From Phaeobacter bryozoorum (GTDB taxonomy: Bacteria; Pseudomonadota; Alphaproteobacteria; Rhodobacterales; Rhodobacteraceae): a stretch of 64,000 bases of DNA. Positions within the stretch are counted from its first letter, which is position 1, and each line of letters starts with the position of its first letter. This document shows positions 8,503 through 16,603 of this stretch, piece by piece. A program made the position numbers and the translations under genes. The notes under the pieces were generated by a model. That model ran no database searches. It had not been told where the DNA came from and saw only the letters and a program-made list of their open reading frames with translations. The DNA is taken from the NCBI RefSeq assembly GCF_041893525.1, contig NZ_CP169068.1; one strand, written 5' to 3'.

Positions 8503-9105
8503 ATGATGAAGTTGCGGTTGCGGGGATTTGAGCTGACAAAACCCCTGTTGGATACGGTACGGCAGCGACAGCTGATTGACTGTCTGCGTCCCGTTCTGCG
8601 CGCCGCTCCTCTGTTCTCGCCCGAGGTGCCCGGTGGCGGCAAGATGTCGGTGCGAATGACCTCGGCCGGGGTATGCGGCTGGGTGAGTGACAGGGACGGG
8701 TATCGTTATCAGGATCGGCATCCCTCCGGCCAGGGCTGGCCGAAAATCCCGGCAGAAATCCTGGATATCTGGCGGGCCAGCACAGGGCTGGAGCGACAAC
8801 CGGACTGTTGTTTGATCAACTACTATGGCGAGGGCGCCCGCATGGGTCTGCATCAGGACAAGGATGAGGCGGATTTCTCCTACCCGGTGGTGTCCGTCTC
8901 TCTGGGCGATGACGGCCTTCTGCGGATCGGCAATCAATTCCGTGGCGGTAAGACGGAGACCGTCTGGCTGAACTCAGGCGATGTCGTCGTGATGGGGGGC
9001 GAGGCGCGGCTGACCTATCATGGGGTTGACCGCATCCGCTTCAAATCCTCGCGTTTGCTGCCAAAGGGTGGTCGCATAAACCTGACACTTCGCGTGGTGA
9101 CCTGA
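8503..9105 (+). CDS. alkB: AlkB-type 2-oxoglutarate/Fe(II) dioxygenase (DNA alkylation repair)
   Basis: 200 residues from the ATG at 8503 (MMKLRLRGFELTKP); a longer in-frame start at 8416 would overlap the dnaK promoter. AlkB removes methyl groups from 1-methyladenine and 3-methylcytosine by oxidation. Visible family signs are LINYYGEGARMGLHQDKDE (2-oxoglutarate-binding NxY and the HxD iron ligands), LTYHGVDRIRF with the third iron ligand His, and the following arginines that hold 2-oxoglutarate. Length fits the bacterial family. It diverges from dnaK, sharing the region 8291-8502. I see no clear LexA or Ada box. Confidence 0.93.
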   Translation: MMKLRLRGFELTKPLLDTVRQRQLIDCLRPVLRAAPLFSPEVPGGGKMSVRMTSAGVCGWVSDRDGYRYQDRHPSGQGWPKIPAEILDIWRASTGLERQPDCCLINYYGEGARMGLHQDKDEADFSYPVVSVSLGDDGLLRIGNQFRGGKTETVWLNSGDVVVMGGEARLTYHGVDRIRFKSSRLLPKGGRINLTLRVVT

Positions 9106-9126
9106 GCCATTGCGTCAATCCGTCGA

Positions 9127-9948
9127 TCAGCGTTTGGCACCCCAACTGATCGAGGCACGGCGACGGGTGTAAAACTCCCCCATTAGTCCGATCATGATCA
9201 GGACGAGCGCCACCCAACCCGCGTATTGCCAGTTGCTGAAATGGGGGTTGTAGTTGATGAACACAAACCCACGCGCCTGATCGATGCAATGAAACAGCGG
9301 GTTCCAGTCGAACATCGACAGCATGAAGCTGGGCAGAGTGTTCGCCAGAAACATCTTGCCCGAGGCGATCATATTGGCCCTTTGGTAGATCGTGGAGATG
9401 ATGCCAACAGTCCCCGGCGACCAAGGTTTCATGACCAGCAGGATCAAACCTACCGCAGCACCGGTTATCCAGGAGAGCAGCACCATGCCAAAGGCCGCAA
9501 TCGGTTCCTCTATTTCAATCGGGGTGAACGCCACGTGATAGACGAACAGGATGATCAGCATCGACAGCACCTGAATATACAGTGATCCCAGTGCCGCCGA
9601 CAGAATGGCGACGATCGTGTTCATCGGGGCGTGCTGCATCATCGGGCTGCTTGGCCCCTCTGCTCCGGCGACAGCGGAAACGGCCTTGGTGTGGGTCAGG
9701 AACAAAAACACACCCGACATCACATAGAGCAGGAAATCGCCGCGAATGGCCGAACCGCGCAGGCCGAGCAGGGAAAACATCACGTAGAACACGATGACAA
9801 ACATCACCGCCTGCGTGAGATTGGTCGCCAGAGCCATGAAAGCATTATTATGTTTGGAGCGAACGCTGCGGGCCACGGAATGAAAGACAACCTCACCCAT
9901 GGCGATGAGGCTGCTGAGACGTGACCGTTTGTGGCGTTGCTCGAACAT
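9127..9948 (-). CDS. Polysaccharide-export ABC permease, KpsM/ABC-2 type
   Basis: 273 residues. After a basic N-terminus (MFEQRHKRSRLSSL) there are about six hydrophobic segments, including AVMFVIVFYVMFSLLGLRG, VLSMLIILFVYHVAF, GMVLLSWITGAAVGLILLV and the C-terminal WVALVLIMIGLMGEF. NPLFHCIDQARGFVFINYNP is typical of ABC-2 permeases that export capsule or O-antigen chains. It would need an ATP-binding partner (KpsT-like), which is not adjacent here. The neighbouring kdsB, galU and galE support a surface-polysaccharide role. It converges on alkB and diverges from cysQ. Confidence 0.85.
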   Translation of the reverse strand: MFEQRHKRSRLSSLIAMGEVVFHSVARSVRSKHNNAFMALATNLTQAVMFVIVFYVMFSLLGLRGSAIRGDFLLYVMSGVFLFLTHTKAVSAVAGAEGPSSPMMQHAPMNTIVAILSAALGSLYIQVLSMLIILFVYHVAFTPIEIEEPIAAFGMVLLSWITGAAVGLILLVMKPWSPGTVGIISTIYQRANMIASGKMFLANTLPSFMLSMFDWNPLFHCIDQARGFVFINYNPHFSNWQYAGWVALVLIMIGLMGEFYTRRRASISWGAKR

Positions 9949-10082
9949 GATGTCGCTTAGCCGGACCTGCTTTAGGTGAAACTCTGCTTATCGTTACCAC
10001 GGAAATCTTGCTGTTCCGTTTCACCCCGACCATAAGGGGGACAACTGCTGTAATCAACCAAACCCGGTCAGGGAGAGTGTTT

Positions 10083-10880
10083 GTGACATATGATGAGCTT
10101 ATTCCGGTAATCCGCCGATTGGCGATCGAAGCCGGAGAGAAGATCATGGAGATCTATAATTCGGATGAATTCGAGGTGAAGGTGAAATCGGATGAAAGCC
10201 CGGTAACCGCCGCTGACGAGGCCGCCGATGCGTTGATTTCTGCCGGGTTGCGCGCAGCCTTTCCCGACGTGATGCTGGTGACCGAGGAACAGGCGGAATT
10301 GCACAGCAAGAGCGGGCACACCTTTCTGATTGTGGATCCGCTGGACGGAACCAAGGAGTTCATCCACCGCCGCGGTGATTTTACCGTCAATATCGCATTG
10401 GTCGAAAACGGTGTGCCGACGCGCGGCGTTGTCTATGCGCCGGCGCGGTCTCGGATGTTCTTCACCTTGGCGGACGGATCAGCGGTTGAGGAAACCGGCG
10501 CTTTTGATCCCTCAGCCATGGGAGAGATCAAACCCATTCGTGTTGCAGACAGTGATAATGATGCGCTGATGGTGGTTGCGTCGAAATCGCACCGTGATCA
10601 GGCCACCGATGATTACATCAACAAATACGCCGTGAAGGACAGCAAGAGCGCGGGGTCTTCGCTGAAGTTCTGTCTGGTCGCAACAGGCGAAGCCGACCTC
10701 TACCCGCGGGTGGGGCGGACCATGGAATGGGATACCGCCGCTGGTCATGCGGTCCTCTGCGGTGCCGGTGGTCAAGTGGTACGTTTTGATGATCATTCGC
10801 CACTGACCTACGGCAAGGAAGGCTATGCGAATCCTTTCTTTATAGCCTATGCGCCGGGTGTGGAGCTTAAGAAAGCCTGA
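10083..10880 (+). CDS. cysQ: 3'(2'),5'-bisphosphate nucleotidase CysQ
   Basis: 265 residues from the GTG at 10083, chosen because GGGAGAG lies six bases upstream and the protein then starts MTYDELIPVIRRLAIEAG, like other CysQ proteins. It is an inositol-monophosphatase-fold, magnesium-dependent phosphatase that turns PAP (3'-phosphoadenosine 5'-phosphate) into AMP, clearing a by-product of sulfate activation and sulfotransfer. Visible motifs are VTEEQAE, VDPLDGTKEFI (metal and phosphate binding) and EWDTAAGHAVLCGAGG. The last base of its stop overlaps the first base of kdsB. Placement among polysaccharide genes could mean PAP from polysaccharide sulfation is being handled, but no sulfotransferase is visible here. 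Confidence 0.93.
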   Translation: MTYDELIPVIRRLAIEAGEKIMEIYNSDEFEVKVKSDESPVTAADEAADALISAGLRAAFPDVMLVTEEQAELHSKSGHTFLIVDPLDGTKEFIHRRGDFTVNIALVENGVPTRGVVYAPARSRMFFTLADGSAVEETGAFDPSAMGEIKPIRVADSDNDALMVVASKSHRDQATDDYINKYAVKDSKSAGSSLKFCLVATGEADLYPRVGRTMEWDTAAGHAVLCGAGGQVVRFDDHSPLTYGKEGYANPFFIAYAPGVELKKA

Positions 10881-11680
10881 TGTCCGTCCTTATCGTCATT
10901 CCCGCCCGCTATGCTTCGACCCGCTATCCAGGTAAGCCGCTTGTTGCTTTGACCGGGGCCAGCGGCGAGAGCCAAACGCTGATCGAACGCTCCTGGCGTG
11001 CGGCCATGGCCGTCAATGGCGTAGATCGTGTGGTTGTCGCAACCGACGACGACCGAATTCGCGATGCTGCCACCGGGTTTGGTGCCGAGGTTGTTATGAC
11101 CTCCGAAAGCTGCGCCAACGGGACGGAGCGTTGCGCCGAAGCGCTGGATAAACTTGGCGGCGATTATGATATCGTGGTGAACCTGCAAGGGGACGCGCCG
11201 CTGACGCCGCATTGGTTTATCGAGGATCTGATTGTCGGCCTGCGCGGCGCGCCTGACAAAGGGTTGGCAACGCCGGTGCTGCGCTGCGACGGCGCGACGC
11301 TGAACAGTCTGCTGGCAGACCGTAAGGCCGGTCGTGTTGGCGGCACCACGGCGGTGTTCGGTAGCGACCATAATGCGCTCTACTTCTCCAAGGAGGTGGT
11401 GCCCTTTACGTCCGAAACCTATGGTTCAGATCAGGAGACGCCGGTGTTTCACCACGTCGGTGTCTATGCCTATCGCCCGGATGCGCTGAGCGCCTATCCT
11501 GGCTGGCCTGTCGGGCCATTGGAAACCCTCGAAGGGCTGGAGCAGCTGCGCTTTCTTGAGAACGGGCGCAAGATTCTCTGCGTGGAGGTTGAAGCACGTG
11601 GACGCGAGTTCTGGGAGCTGAACAATCCCGAGGATGTTCCCCGGATTGAGGCGATGATGAAAAAAATGGGTCACAAATAG
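10880..11680 (+). CDS. kdsB: 3-deoxy-manno-octulosonate (Kdo) cytidylyltransferase
   Basis: 266 residues. It activates Kdo to CMP-Kdo for lipopolysaccharide or capsule assembly in the cytoplasm. The N-terminus SVLIVIPARYASTRYPGKPL is the nucleotide-binding signature of the family. VVVATDDDRI, NGTERCAEAL and VVNLQGDAPL follow as in KdsB. Length is slightly above E. coli KdsB. It overlaps cysQ by one base (TGATG), so translation is coupled. A close homologue acting on another acid sugar cannot be excluded from sequence alone. Confidence 0.9.
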   Translation: MSVLIVIPARYASTRYPGKPLVALTGASGESQTLIERSWRAAMAVNGVDRVVVATDDDRIRDAATGFGAEVVMTSESCANGTERCAEALDKLGGDYDIVVNLQGDAPLTPHWFIEDLIVGLRGAPDKGLATPVLRCDGATLNSLLADRKAGRVGGTTAVFGSDHNALYFSKEVVPFTSETYGSDQETPVFHHVGVYAYRPDALSAYPGWPVGPLETLEGLEQLRFLENGRKILCVEVEARGREFWELNNPEDVPRIEAMMKKMGHK

Positions 11681-11775
11681 GCCTGAATTGTCGATAATAT
11701 GAAACATGATACGGGATGCCGTGAGCGAAATGTGACTGGGGGTATATTTTCTGAATTGCCTACGGAATACTCTGA

Positions 11776-11797
11776 CCGGCCTTTCGAGGCAGGTTTT
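11776..11797 (+). terminator. Weak terminator after kdsB
   Basis: CCGGCCT-TTCG-AGGCAGG forms a seven-position stem with one mismatch and a stable UUCG-type tetraloop, followed by TTTT. It lies in the 184-base gap between kdsB and galU, so galU likely has its own promoter. Confidence 0.55.
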
Positions 11798-11864
11798 GCC
11801 ACCTAAACGGCCCCACTGACGAACCGCATCAGAACGGTTTGAGAAATAGAAACGAGAGTGCGAG

Positions 11865-12758
11865 ATGCGTAGAAAAGTAACGAAGGCAATTTTTCCGGTG
11901 GCCGGGCTTGGAACCAGATTCCTGCTGGCAACCAAATCGGTTCCCAAAGAAATCATGACGCTGGTTGACCGCCCGCTGGTCCAATATGCCATTGATGAGG
12001 CCCGAGAGGCCGGCATCAAGGAGTTCATCTTTGTCACCTCGCGCGGCAAAGGAGCGCTAGAGGATTATTTCGACCATTCACCCATGCTTGAGCAGGAGCT
12101 GCGTAAGAAGGGTAAGGATGATCTGCTGGAAATCCTGAAAGCGACCAATATGGAATCGGGCGCGATTGCCTATATTCGCCAGCATCAGGCGCTGGGCCTT
12201 GGTCACGCGGTCTGGTGCGCGCGTCGCCTGATCGCCAATGAACCCTTCGCGGTGATCCTGCCTGATGATGTCATCGCGGCGGAAACCCCCTGCCTGAAGC
12301 AGATGGTGGAAGCCTACGAGGAAACCGGCGGCAATATGGTCGCGGCCATGGAGGTTCCGCCAGAACAGACATCGTCCTACGGTGTGCTGGATGTGCGCGA
12401 CGACATGGGCTCGGTGGTGTCGGTAAATGGCATGGTTGAAAAGCCCAAAGCCGAAGATGCCCCGTCTAATCTGGCGGTTATTGGTCGCTATATCCTGGCG
12501 CCATCGGTCTTGCGCAATCTCAATAAGAAGAAACAGGGCGCCGGTGGTGAGATCCAGCTGACCGATGCCATTGCCGAAGATATCGCCGACGATGTACCGG
12601 TCTACGGCTATCGTTTCCGTGGTCAGCGCTTTGATTGCGGATCCAAGGCTGGTTTCCTGCAGGCAACCGTCGCCTTTGCGCTGGCACGTGAAGAGCTGCG
12701 CGATGATCTGATGTGCTACATCAATGAGATTGCGCAGGTCGACAAGGCGGCGCAGTAA
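11865..12758 (+). CDS. galU: UTP-glucose-1-phosphate uridylyltransferase
   Basis: 297 residues. It makes UDP-glucose from UTP and glucose-1-phosphate, a precursor for surface glycans. The start VTKAIFPVAGLGTRF is the nucleotide-binding signature. VILPDDVI, GMVEKPKAEDAPSNLAVIGR and RGQRFDCGSKAGFLQATVAF complete the GalU pattern, and length is typical. One oddity is FLLATKSVPKE where the usual form is FLPATKAIPKE, so the proline before ATK is leucine. The start follows GAGAGTGCGAG. A strong terminator at 12811 follows. Confidence 0.97.
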   Translation: MRRKVTKAIFPVAGLGTRFLLATKSVPKEIMTLVDRPLVQYAIDEAREAGIKEFIFVTSRGKGALEDYFDHSPMLEQELRKKGKDDLLEILKATNMESGAIAYIRQHQALGLGHAVWCARRLIANEPFAVILPDDVIAAETPCLKQMVEAYEETGGNMVAAMEVPPEQTSSYGVLDVRDDMGSVVSVNGMVEKPKAEDAPSNLAVIGRYILAPSVLRNLNKKKQGAGGEIQLTDAIAEDIADDVPVYGYRFRGQRFDCGSKAGFLQATVAFALAREELRDDLMCYINEIAQVDKAAQ

Positions 12759-12810
12759 GCCGATCACTTCGCCGAGAGTGGCGGAGATTGTGAACATCTG
12801 GAAATTGGGT

Positions 12811-12836
12811 GGCCGGACAGCACTGTCCGGCCTTTT
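12811..12836 (+). terminator. Strong terminator between galU and galE
   Basis: A perfect inverted repeat, GGCCGGACAG and CTGTCCGGCC separated by two bases, is followed by TTTT. It lies 19 bases before the galE start, so galE depends on read-through or on a promoter inside this short gap. Confidence 0.85.
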
Positions 12837-12854
12837 GATCAGGAAGACGCTGCT

Positions 12855-13838
12855 TTGACATATATTCTGGTGACTGGTGGAGCGGGTTATATTGGCTCTC
12901 ATGCCTGCAAGGCACTAAAGGCTGCCGGTTTTACCCCCGTAACCTACGATAATCTGGTGACTGGCTGGCAGGACGCCGTGAAGTTCGGACCCTTTGAAAA
13001 GGGGGATCTGGCTGATCGTCTGCGACTGGACGAGGTTTTTGCCAAATATCAACCGGCCGCCGTGATGCACTTCGCCGCGTTGAGCCAGGTTGGTGAAGCC
13101 ATGAGCGAACCCGGGCGCTACTGGGCCAACAATGTCGGCGGGTCTCTCACGCTGATTGAAGCCGCGGTGGCAGCCGGCTGCCTCGATTTCGTTTTCTCAT
13201 CAACCTGCGCCACCTATGGGGAGCATGACAATGTGGTGCTGGACGAAAGCACGCCGCAGCTTCCCCTTAATGCCTATGGCGCGTCCAAACGGGCGGTAGA
13301 AGACATCCTGCGCGATTTTGGCGCCTCGCATGGGCTGCGGTCGGTGATCTTCCGTTACTTCAACGTGGCGGGTGCCGACCCCGAGGCCGAGGTGGGCGAG
13401 TTCCACCGCCCCGAGACTCATCTGGTGCCGCTGGTGCTGGATGCGATTGAGGGCAAACGTGACGCGCTGACCATTTTTGGAACCGACTATGACACCCCGG
13501 ATGGCACCTGCGTGCGTGACTATGTTCACGTCTGCGATCTGGTCGACGCCCATGTGCTGGGCCTGAAATGGCTGAAAGACGGCAAAGGGAGCCAGGTCTT
13601 CAACCTGGGGACCGGCACCGGTTTCTCCGTACGGGAAGTCATGGACAAGGCGGAGGCGACAACCGGTCAATCGGTGCCTCACTCAATTGGTCCTCGTCGT
13701 GCCGGCGATTGCACCAAGCTGGTGTCGGGTTCGGTGCGGGCGGCTACCCTGCTTGGGTGGGAACCGAAGCGATCGGATCTTGAAACTATGATCGCGGATG
13801 CCTGGGGCTGGCACAAAGCCGGCGCTTACGAGCGCTAG
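12855..13838 (+). CDS. galE: UDP-glucose 4-epimerase
   Basis: 327 residues with a TTG start after AGGAAG. It interconverts UDP-glucose and UDP-galactose with bound NAD. The Rossmann motif VTGGAGYIGSHAC is at the N-terminus. FSSTCATYGEHD holds the catalytic Ser/Thr, and YGASKRAVEDI holds the Tyr-x3-Lys pair. GTCVRDYVHVCDLVDAH is the typical GalE C-terminal signature. It follows galU, its substrate supplier, behind a strong terminator. The glycosyltransferase gene begins right at its stop. Confidence 0.97.
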   Translation: MTYILVTGGAGYIGSHACKALKAAGFTPVTYDNLVTGWQDAVKFGPFEKGDLADRLRLDEVFAKYQPAAVMHFAALSQVGEAMSEPGRYWANNVGGSLTLIEAAVAAGCLDFVFSSTCATYGEHDNVVLDESTPQLPLNAYGASKRAVEDILRDFGASHGLRSVIFRYFNVAGADPEAEVGEFHRPETHLVPLVLDAIEGKRDALTIFGTDYDTPDGTCVRDYVHVCDLVDAHVLGLKWLKDGKGSQVFNLGTGTGFSVREVMDKAEATTGQSVPHSIGPRRAGDCTKLVSGSVRAATLLGWEPKRSDLETMIADAWGWHKAGAYER

Positions 13839-13839
13839 G

Positions 13840-14901
13840 GTGACGGGGCCAGAGCGGGCTCCAGGTACTGTACCGCTGCCGGAAATCTCCCTGGCGGCGG
13901 CCTATCGGCTGAGGTGGCAGCGACGTCGGCTGCTTTGGCGCTCTTTCCGGTCCCGGCATCAGCTGACGACGCTGACGGACCGCACTCGCATTTTGCAACG
14001 GGATGCAATTCTTGCCATCACAGTGCTGCGCAATGAAGCGACCCGGCTTCCGTTTTTCCTGGCCTTTTATCGCGATCTGGGTGTCGACCATTTTCTGATC
14101 GTCGACAATGGCAGCGATGATGGCAGCGCCGCCTATCTTGCCGGTCAGCCTGATGTCTCGCTCTGGCATACAGGCGCCAGCTATCGCGATGCTCGGTTTG
14201 GTCTCGACTGGGCGACATGGCTTCAGATCCGTTATGGTCACCGGCGCTGGTGTCTTAGTGTTGATGCAGATGAATTGCTGGTGTTTGGCGGTGATGCCCG
14301 GCACGGTCTGCGCGGATTGACAGATTGGCTGGACCGTCATGGCAGGGCTGGCTTCGGTGCCTTGATGCTGGATCTTTTTCCGAAGGGGTCAGTGGGAGAG
14401 GTGAGTTACGTCCCAGGTGATGATCCCCGCCGAGTATTGCCGTGGTTTGATACCGGGCCATATCGCCGGGTTCGACAGGCGCCGCGCGGCAACCTGTGGG
14501 TACAGGGCGGCCTCAGGGAGCGGGTGTTTTTTCCTGATGAGCCGCAGCGGGGACCTACGCTGAACAAGGTGCCGCTGGTCAAATGGCACCGCAGCTTCGC
14601 CTATACGAATTCTACCCATGCAATGCTGCCCAGGCGGTTGAATGCACTATACGATGGGCCAGGTGGGGCAGGTCCGTCCGGGGTTCTGCTGCACAGCAAA
14701 TTCTTGCCCGAAATCACCAAGAAGGCAGAGATCGAAAAGCGGCGTGGCCAGCATTTCAGCGCGCCGGAATTGTTCGACGGCTATTACAACCAATTGGCTG
14801 CGGCACCGGATCTCTGGCACAGCGACGCGATCCGATATCAGGGACCGGATCAGTTGGAGGCATTGGGGCTGGCCCGCGCCCCTGATTGGGACGCGGACTG
14901 A
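13840..14901 (+). CDS. Glycosyltransferase, family 2-like (GT-A fold)
   Basis: About 353 residues from a GTG one base after the galE stop; an ATG at 13798 would give 14 more residues overlapping galE, and neither start has a strong ribosome-binding site. The core AITVLRNEATRLPFFLAFYR, HFLIVDNGSDDGSAAYL and LSVDADELLVF (DxD metal-binding motif) is that of the family-2-like group that works at a distance from the membrane, often on capsule or exopolysaccharide. No membrane segment is seen. The acceptor and sugar donor are unknown; UDP-glucose or UDP-galactose would fit the neighbours. The gene converges on the potI-like permease with eight bases between. Confidence 0.82.
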   Translation: MTGPERAPGTVPLPEISLAAAYRLRWQRRRLLWRSFRSRHQLTTLTDRTRILQRDAILAITVLRNEATRLPFFLAFYRDLGVDHFLIVDNGSDDGSAAYLAGQPDVSLWHTGASYRDARFGLDWATWLQIRYGHRRWCLSVDADELLVFGGDARHGLRGLTDWLDRHGRAGFGALMLDLFPKGSVGEVSYVPGDDPRRVLPWFDTGPYRRVRQAPRGNLWVQGGLRERVFFPDEPQRGPTLNKVPLVKWHRSFAYTNSTHAMLPRRLNALYDGPGGAGPSGVLLHSKFLPEITKKAEIEKRRGQHFSAPELFDGYYNQLAAAPDLWHSDAIRYQGPDQLEALGLARAPDWDAD

Positions 14902-14909
14902 GCCGCGGC

Positions 14910-15725
14910 TTAGCTGCGTTCGGCGTTCTGCTCGTCACGACGCTGGCGTACCAACTGATGTTTGGTGACCAGCGAGGCTGTGACAACGCCGACGGTGACA
15001 ATGCCGATCATGATCGTCGAGAGCGCGTTGATCTCCGGGCTGACACCGAGCCGCACCGCAGAGAAGATCTTGATGGGCAGGGTTGTTGCCGCAGGGCCTG
15101 CGGTGAAGGAGGCAATCACCAGGTCGTCCAGCGACAGGGTAAAGGCCAGAAGCCAGCCTGAAATCACTGCGGGCGCGATGATCGGTAACGTCACTAGGCG
15201 GAACGCCTCTGCCTGCGAACAGCCCAGATCCAGCGCGGCTTCCTCCAGCGATCGATCAAAGGTTACCAACCGCGAAGAGACCACGACCGAGACATAGCAC
15301 ATGGCAAAGGTCGTATGCGCGAGCACGATGGTCATAATCCCGCGATCCAGCCCGATCCCGATGAACAGGAGCAGCAGCGAAAGGCCTGTGATTACCTCTG
15401 GCATCACCAATGGCGCGTAGATCATGCCGGAAAACAGCGTACGCCCCAGGAACCGCCCGCCGCGCACCAGCACGTAGGCGGCCATGGTGCCAAGGACCGT
15501 CGCGATGCTGGAGGAGATAACGGCTACCTTCAGCGTGACCAATGCCGCACTGAGGAATGCCTCGTTGTGCAGCAGTTCACCATACCATTTGACAGAGAAC
15601 CCGGCCCAGACGGTAACCAGCTTGCTTTCGTTGAAGCTGTAGGCGATCAGGATGACCATCGGGATATACAGAAACGCAAATCCCAGCGTCAGCGAAACGG
15701 TGTTGAACCAGCTCATTCGGGTCAT
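14910..15725 (-). CDS. potI: Putrescine-type ABC transporter permease (PotI/PotC-like)
   Basis: 271 residues, about six membrane helices, first at about 10-31 (FAFLYIPMVILIAYSFN). The binding-protein-dependent permease loop that docks on the ATPase is SLEEAALDLGCSQAEAFRLV, with the EAA motif. It is the last gene of a four-gene minus-strand operon (potF-potG-potH-potI order) and overlaps the preceding permease gene by four bases (ATGA). Substrate is inferred from the binding protein and the linked aminotransferase. A rhodobacterial paralogue moving another cationic compound is possible. Confidence 0.9.
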   Translation of the reverse strand: MTRMSWFNTVSLTLGFAFLYIPMVILIAYSFNESKLVTVWAGFSVKWYGELLHNEAFLSAALVTLKVAVISSSIATVLGTMAAYVLVRGGRFLGRTLFSGMIYAPLVMPEVITGLSLLLLFIGIGLDRGIMTIVLAHTTFAMCYVSVVVSSRLVTFDRSLEEAALDLGCSQAEAFRLVTLPIIAPAVISGWLLAFTLSLDDLVIASFTAGPAATTLPIKIFSAVRLGVSPEINALSTIMIGIVTVGVVTASLVTKHQLVRQRRDEQNAERS

Positions 15726-16603
15726 TGTTCCGCCTCCTGTTGTTTCTGCTGGTTGCGCTGGAACAGCACGATCGGCACGATCAGGATCAATAGCAGCACA
15801 ACTGCCACCGCAGAGGCCACTGGCCAGTCACGGTTGGAGAAGAACTCTTCCCACAGAACCTTGCCGATCATCAGCGTGTCCGACCCCCCCAGCAGTGACG
15901 GGATCACGAATTCGCCTAGCGTCGGAATAAAGACGAGGAAGCAGCCCGCAATGATGCCGGCGCGCGACAGCGGGATGGTGACCAACCAGAAGGCCTGCGT
16001 ACGTGAGCAGCCCAGATCCTCGGCAGCCTCGATGAGCGATCCGTCCAGCCGCTCCAGTGCCGAGTATATCGGCAAAATCATGAACGGCAGGTAGGTGTAG
16101 ACGATGCCGATATAGACCGCGGTATTGGTGTTCAAAATGGTGAGCGGCGTGTCGATGATCCCAAGCCAGATCAGAAACTGGTTCAACAGCCCCTCATTCG
16201 ACAGGATGCCCATCCATGCATAAACGCGGATCAGGAAGCTGGTCCAGAAGGGCAGGATCACCAACATCATCAGCGTCGGACGCCATTCAGACGGGGCGCG
16301 GGCCATGCCATAGGCCATGGGGTAGCCGACCAGCAGGGTCAGCAGAGTTGAGATCACAGCGATCCGAAGCGAGCTGAGATAGGCTTTCCAATAGAGGTCG
16401 TCCTCTGTCAGCCAGACGAAATTCTCAAAATCCAGATCCGCAATAAAGGCGCCGATACCAGTGACCCAGTCGAACTGCGGCATATAAGGCGGGCGCGCCA
16501 CGGCGGCGTCCGACAGGGCGATCTTGAACACGATGGCAAAGGGCACAAGGAACAGCGCTAGAAGCCAGGCGTATGGGATGGCAATCAGGAAAAAGCGGCG
16601 CAT
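15722..16603 (-). CDS. potH: Putrescine-type ABC transporter permease (PotH/PotB-like)
   Basis: 293 residues. A first helix near the N-terminus (PYAWLLALFLVPFAIVFKIAL) is followed by a periplasmic loop and five more helices. The ATPase-docking loop is LIEAAEDLGCSRTQAFWLV. It overlaps the ATPase gene by one base upstream and the second permease by four bases downstream, so all are translated together. It forms the heterodimeric channel with the PotI-like partner. Confidence 0.9.
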   Translation of the reverse strand: MRRFFLIAIPYAWLLALFLVPFAIVFKIALSDAAVARPPYMPQFDWVTGIGAFIADLDFENFVWLTEDDLYWKAYLSSLRIAVISTLLTLLVGYPMAYGMARAPSEWRPTLMMLVILPFWTSFLIRVYAWMGILSNEGLLNQFLIWLGIIDTPLTILNTNTAVYIGIVYTYLPFMILPIYSALERLDGSLIEAAEDLGCSRTQAFWLVTIPLSRAGIIAGCFLVFIPTLGEFVIPSLLGGSDTLMIGKVLWEEFFSNRDWPVASAVAVVLLLILIVPIVLFQRNQQKQQEAEQ

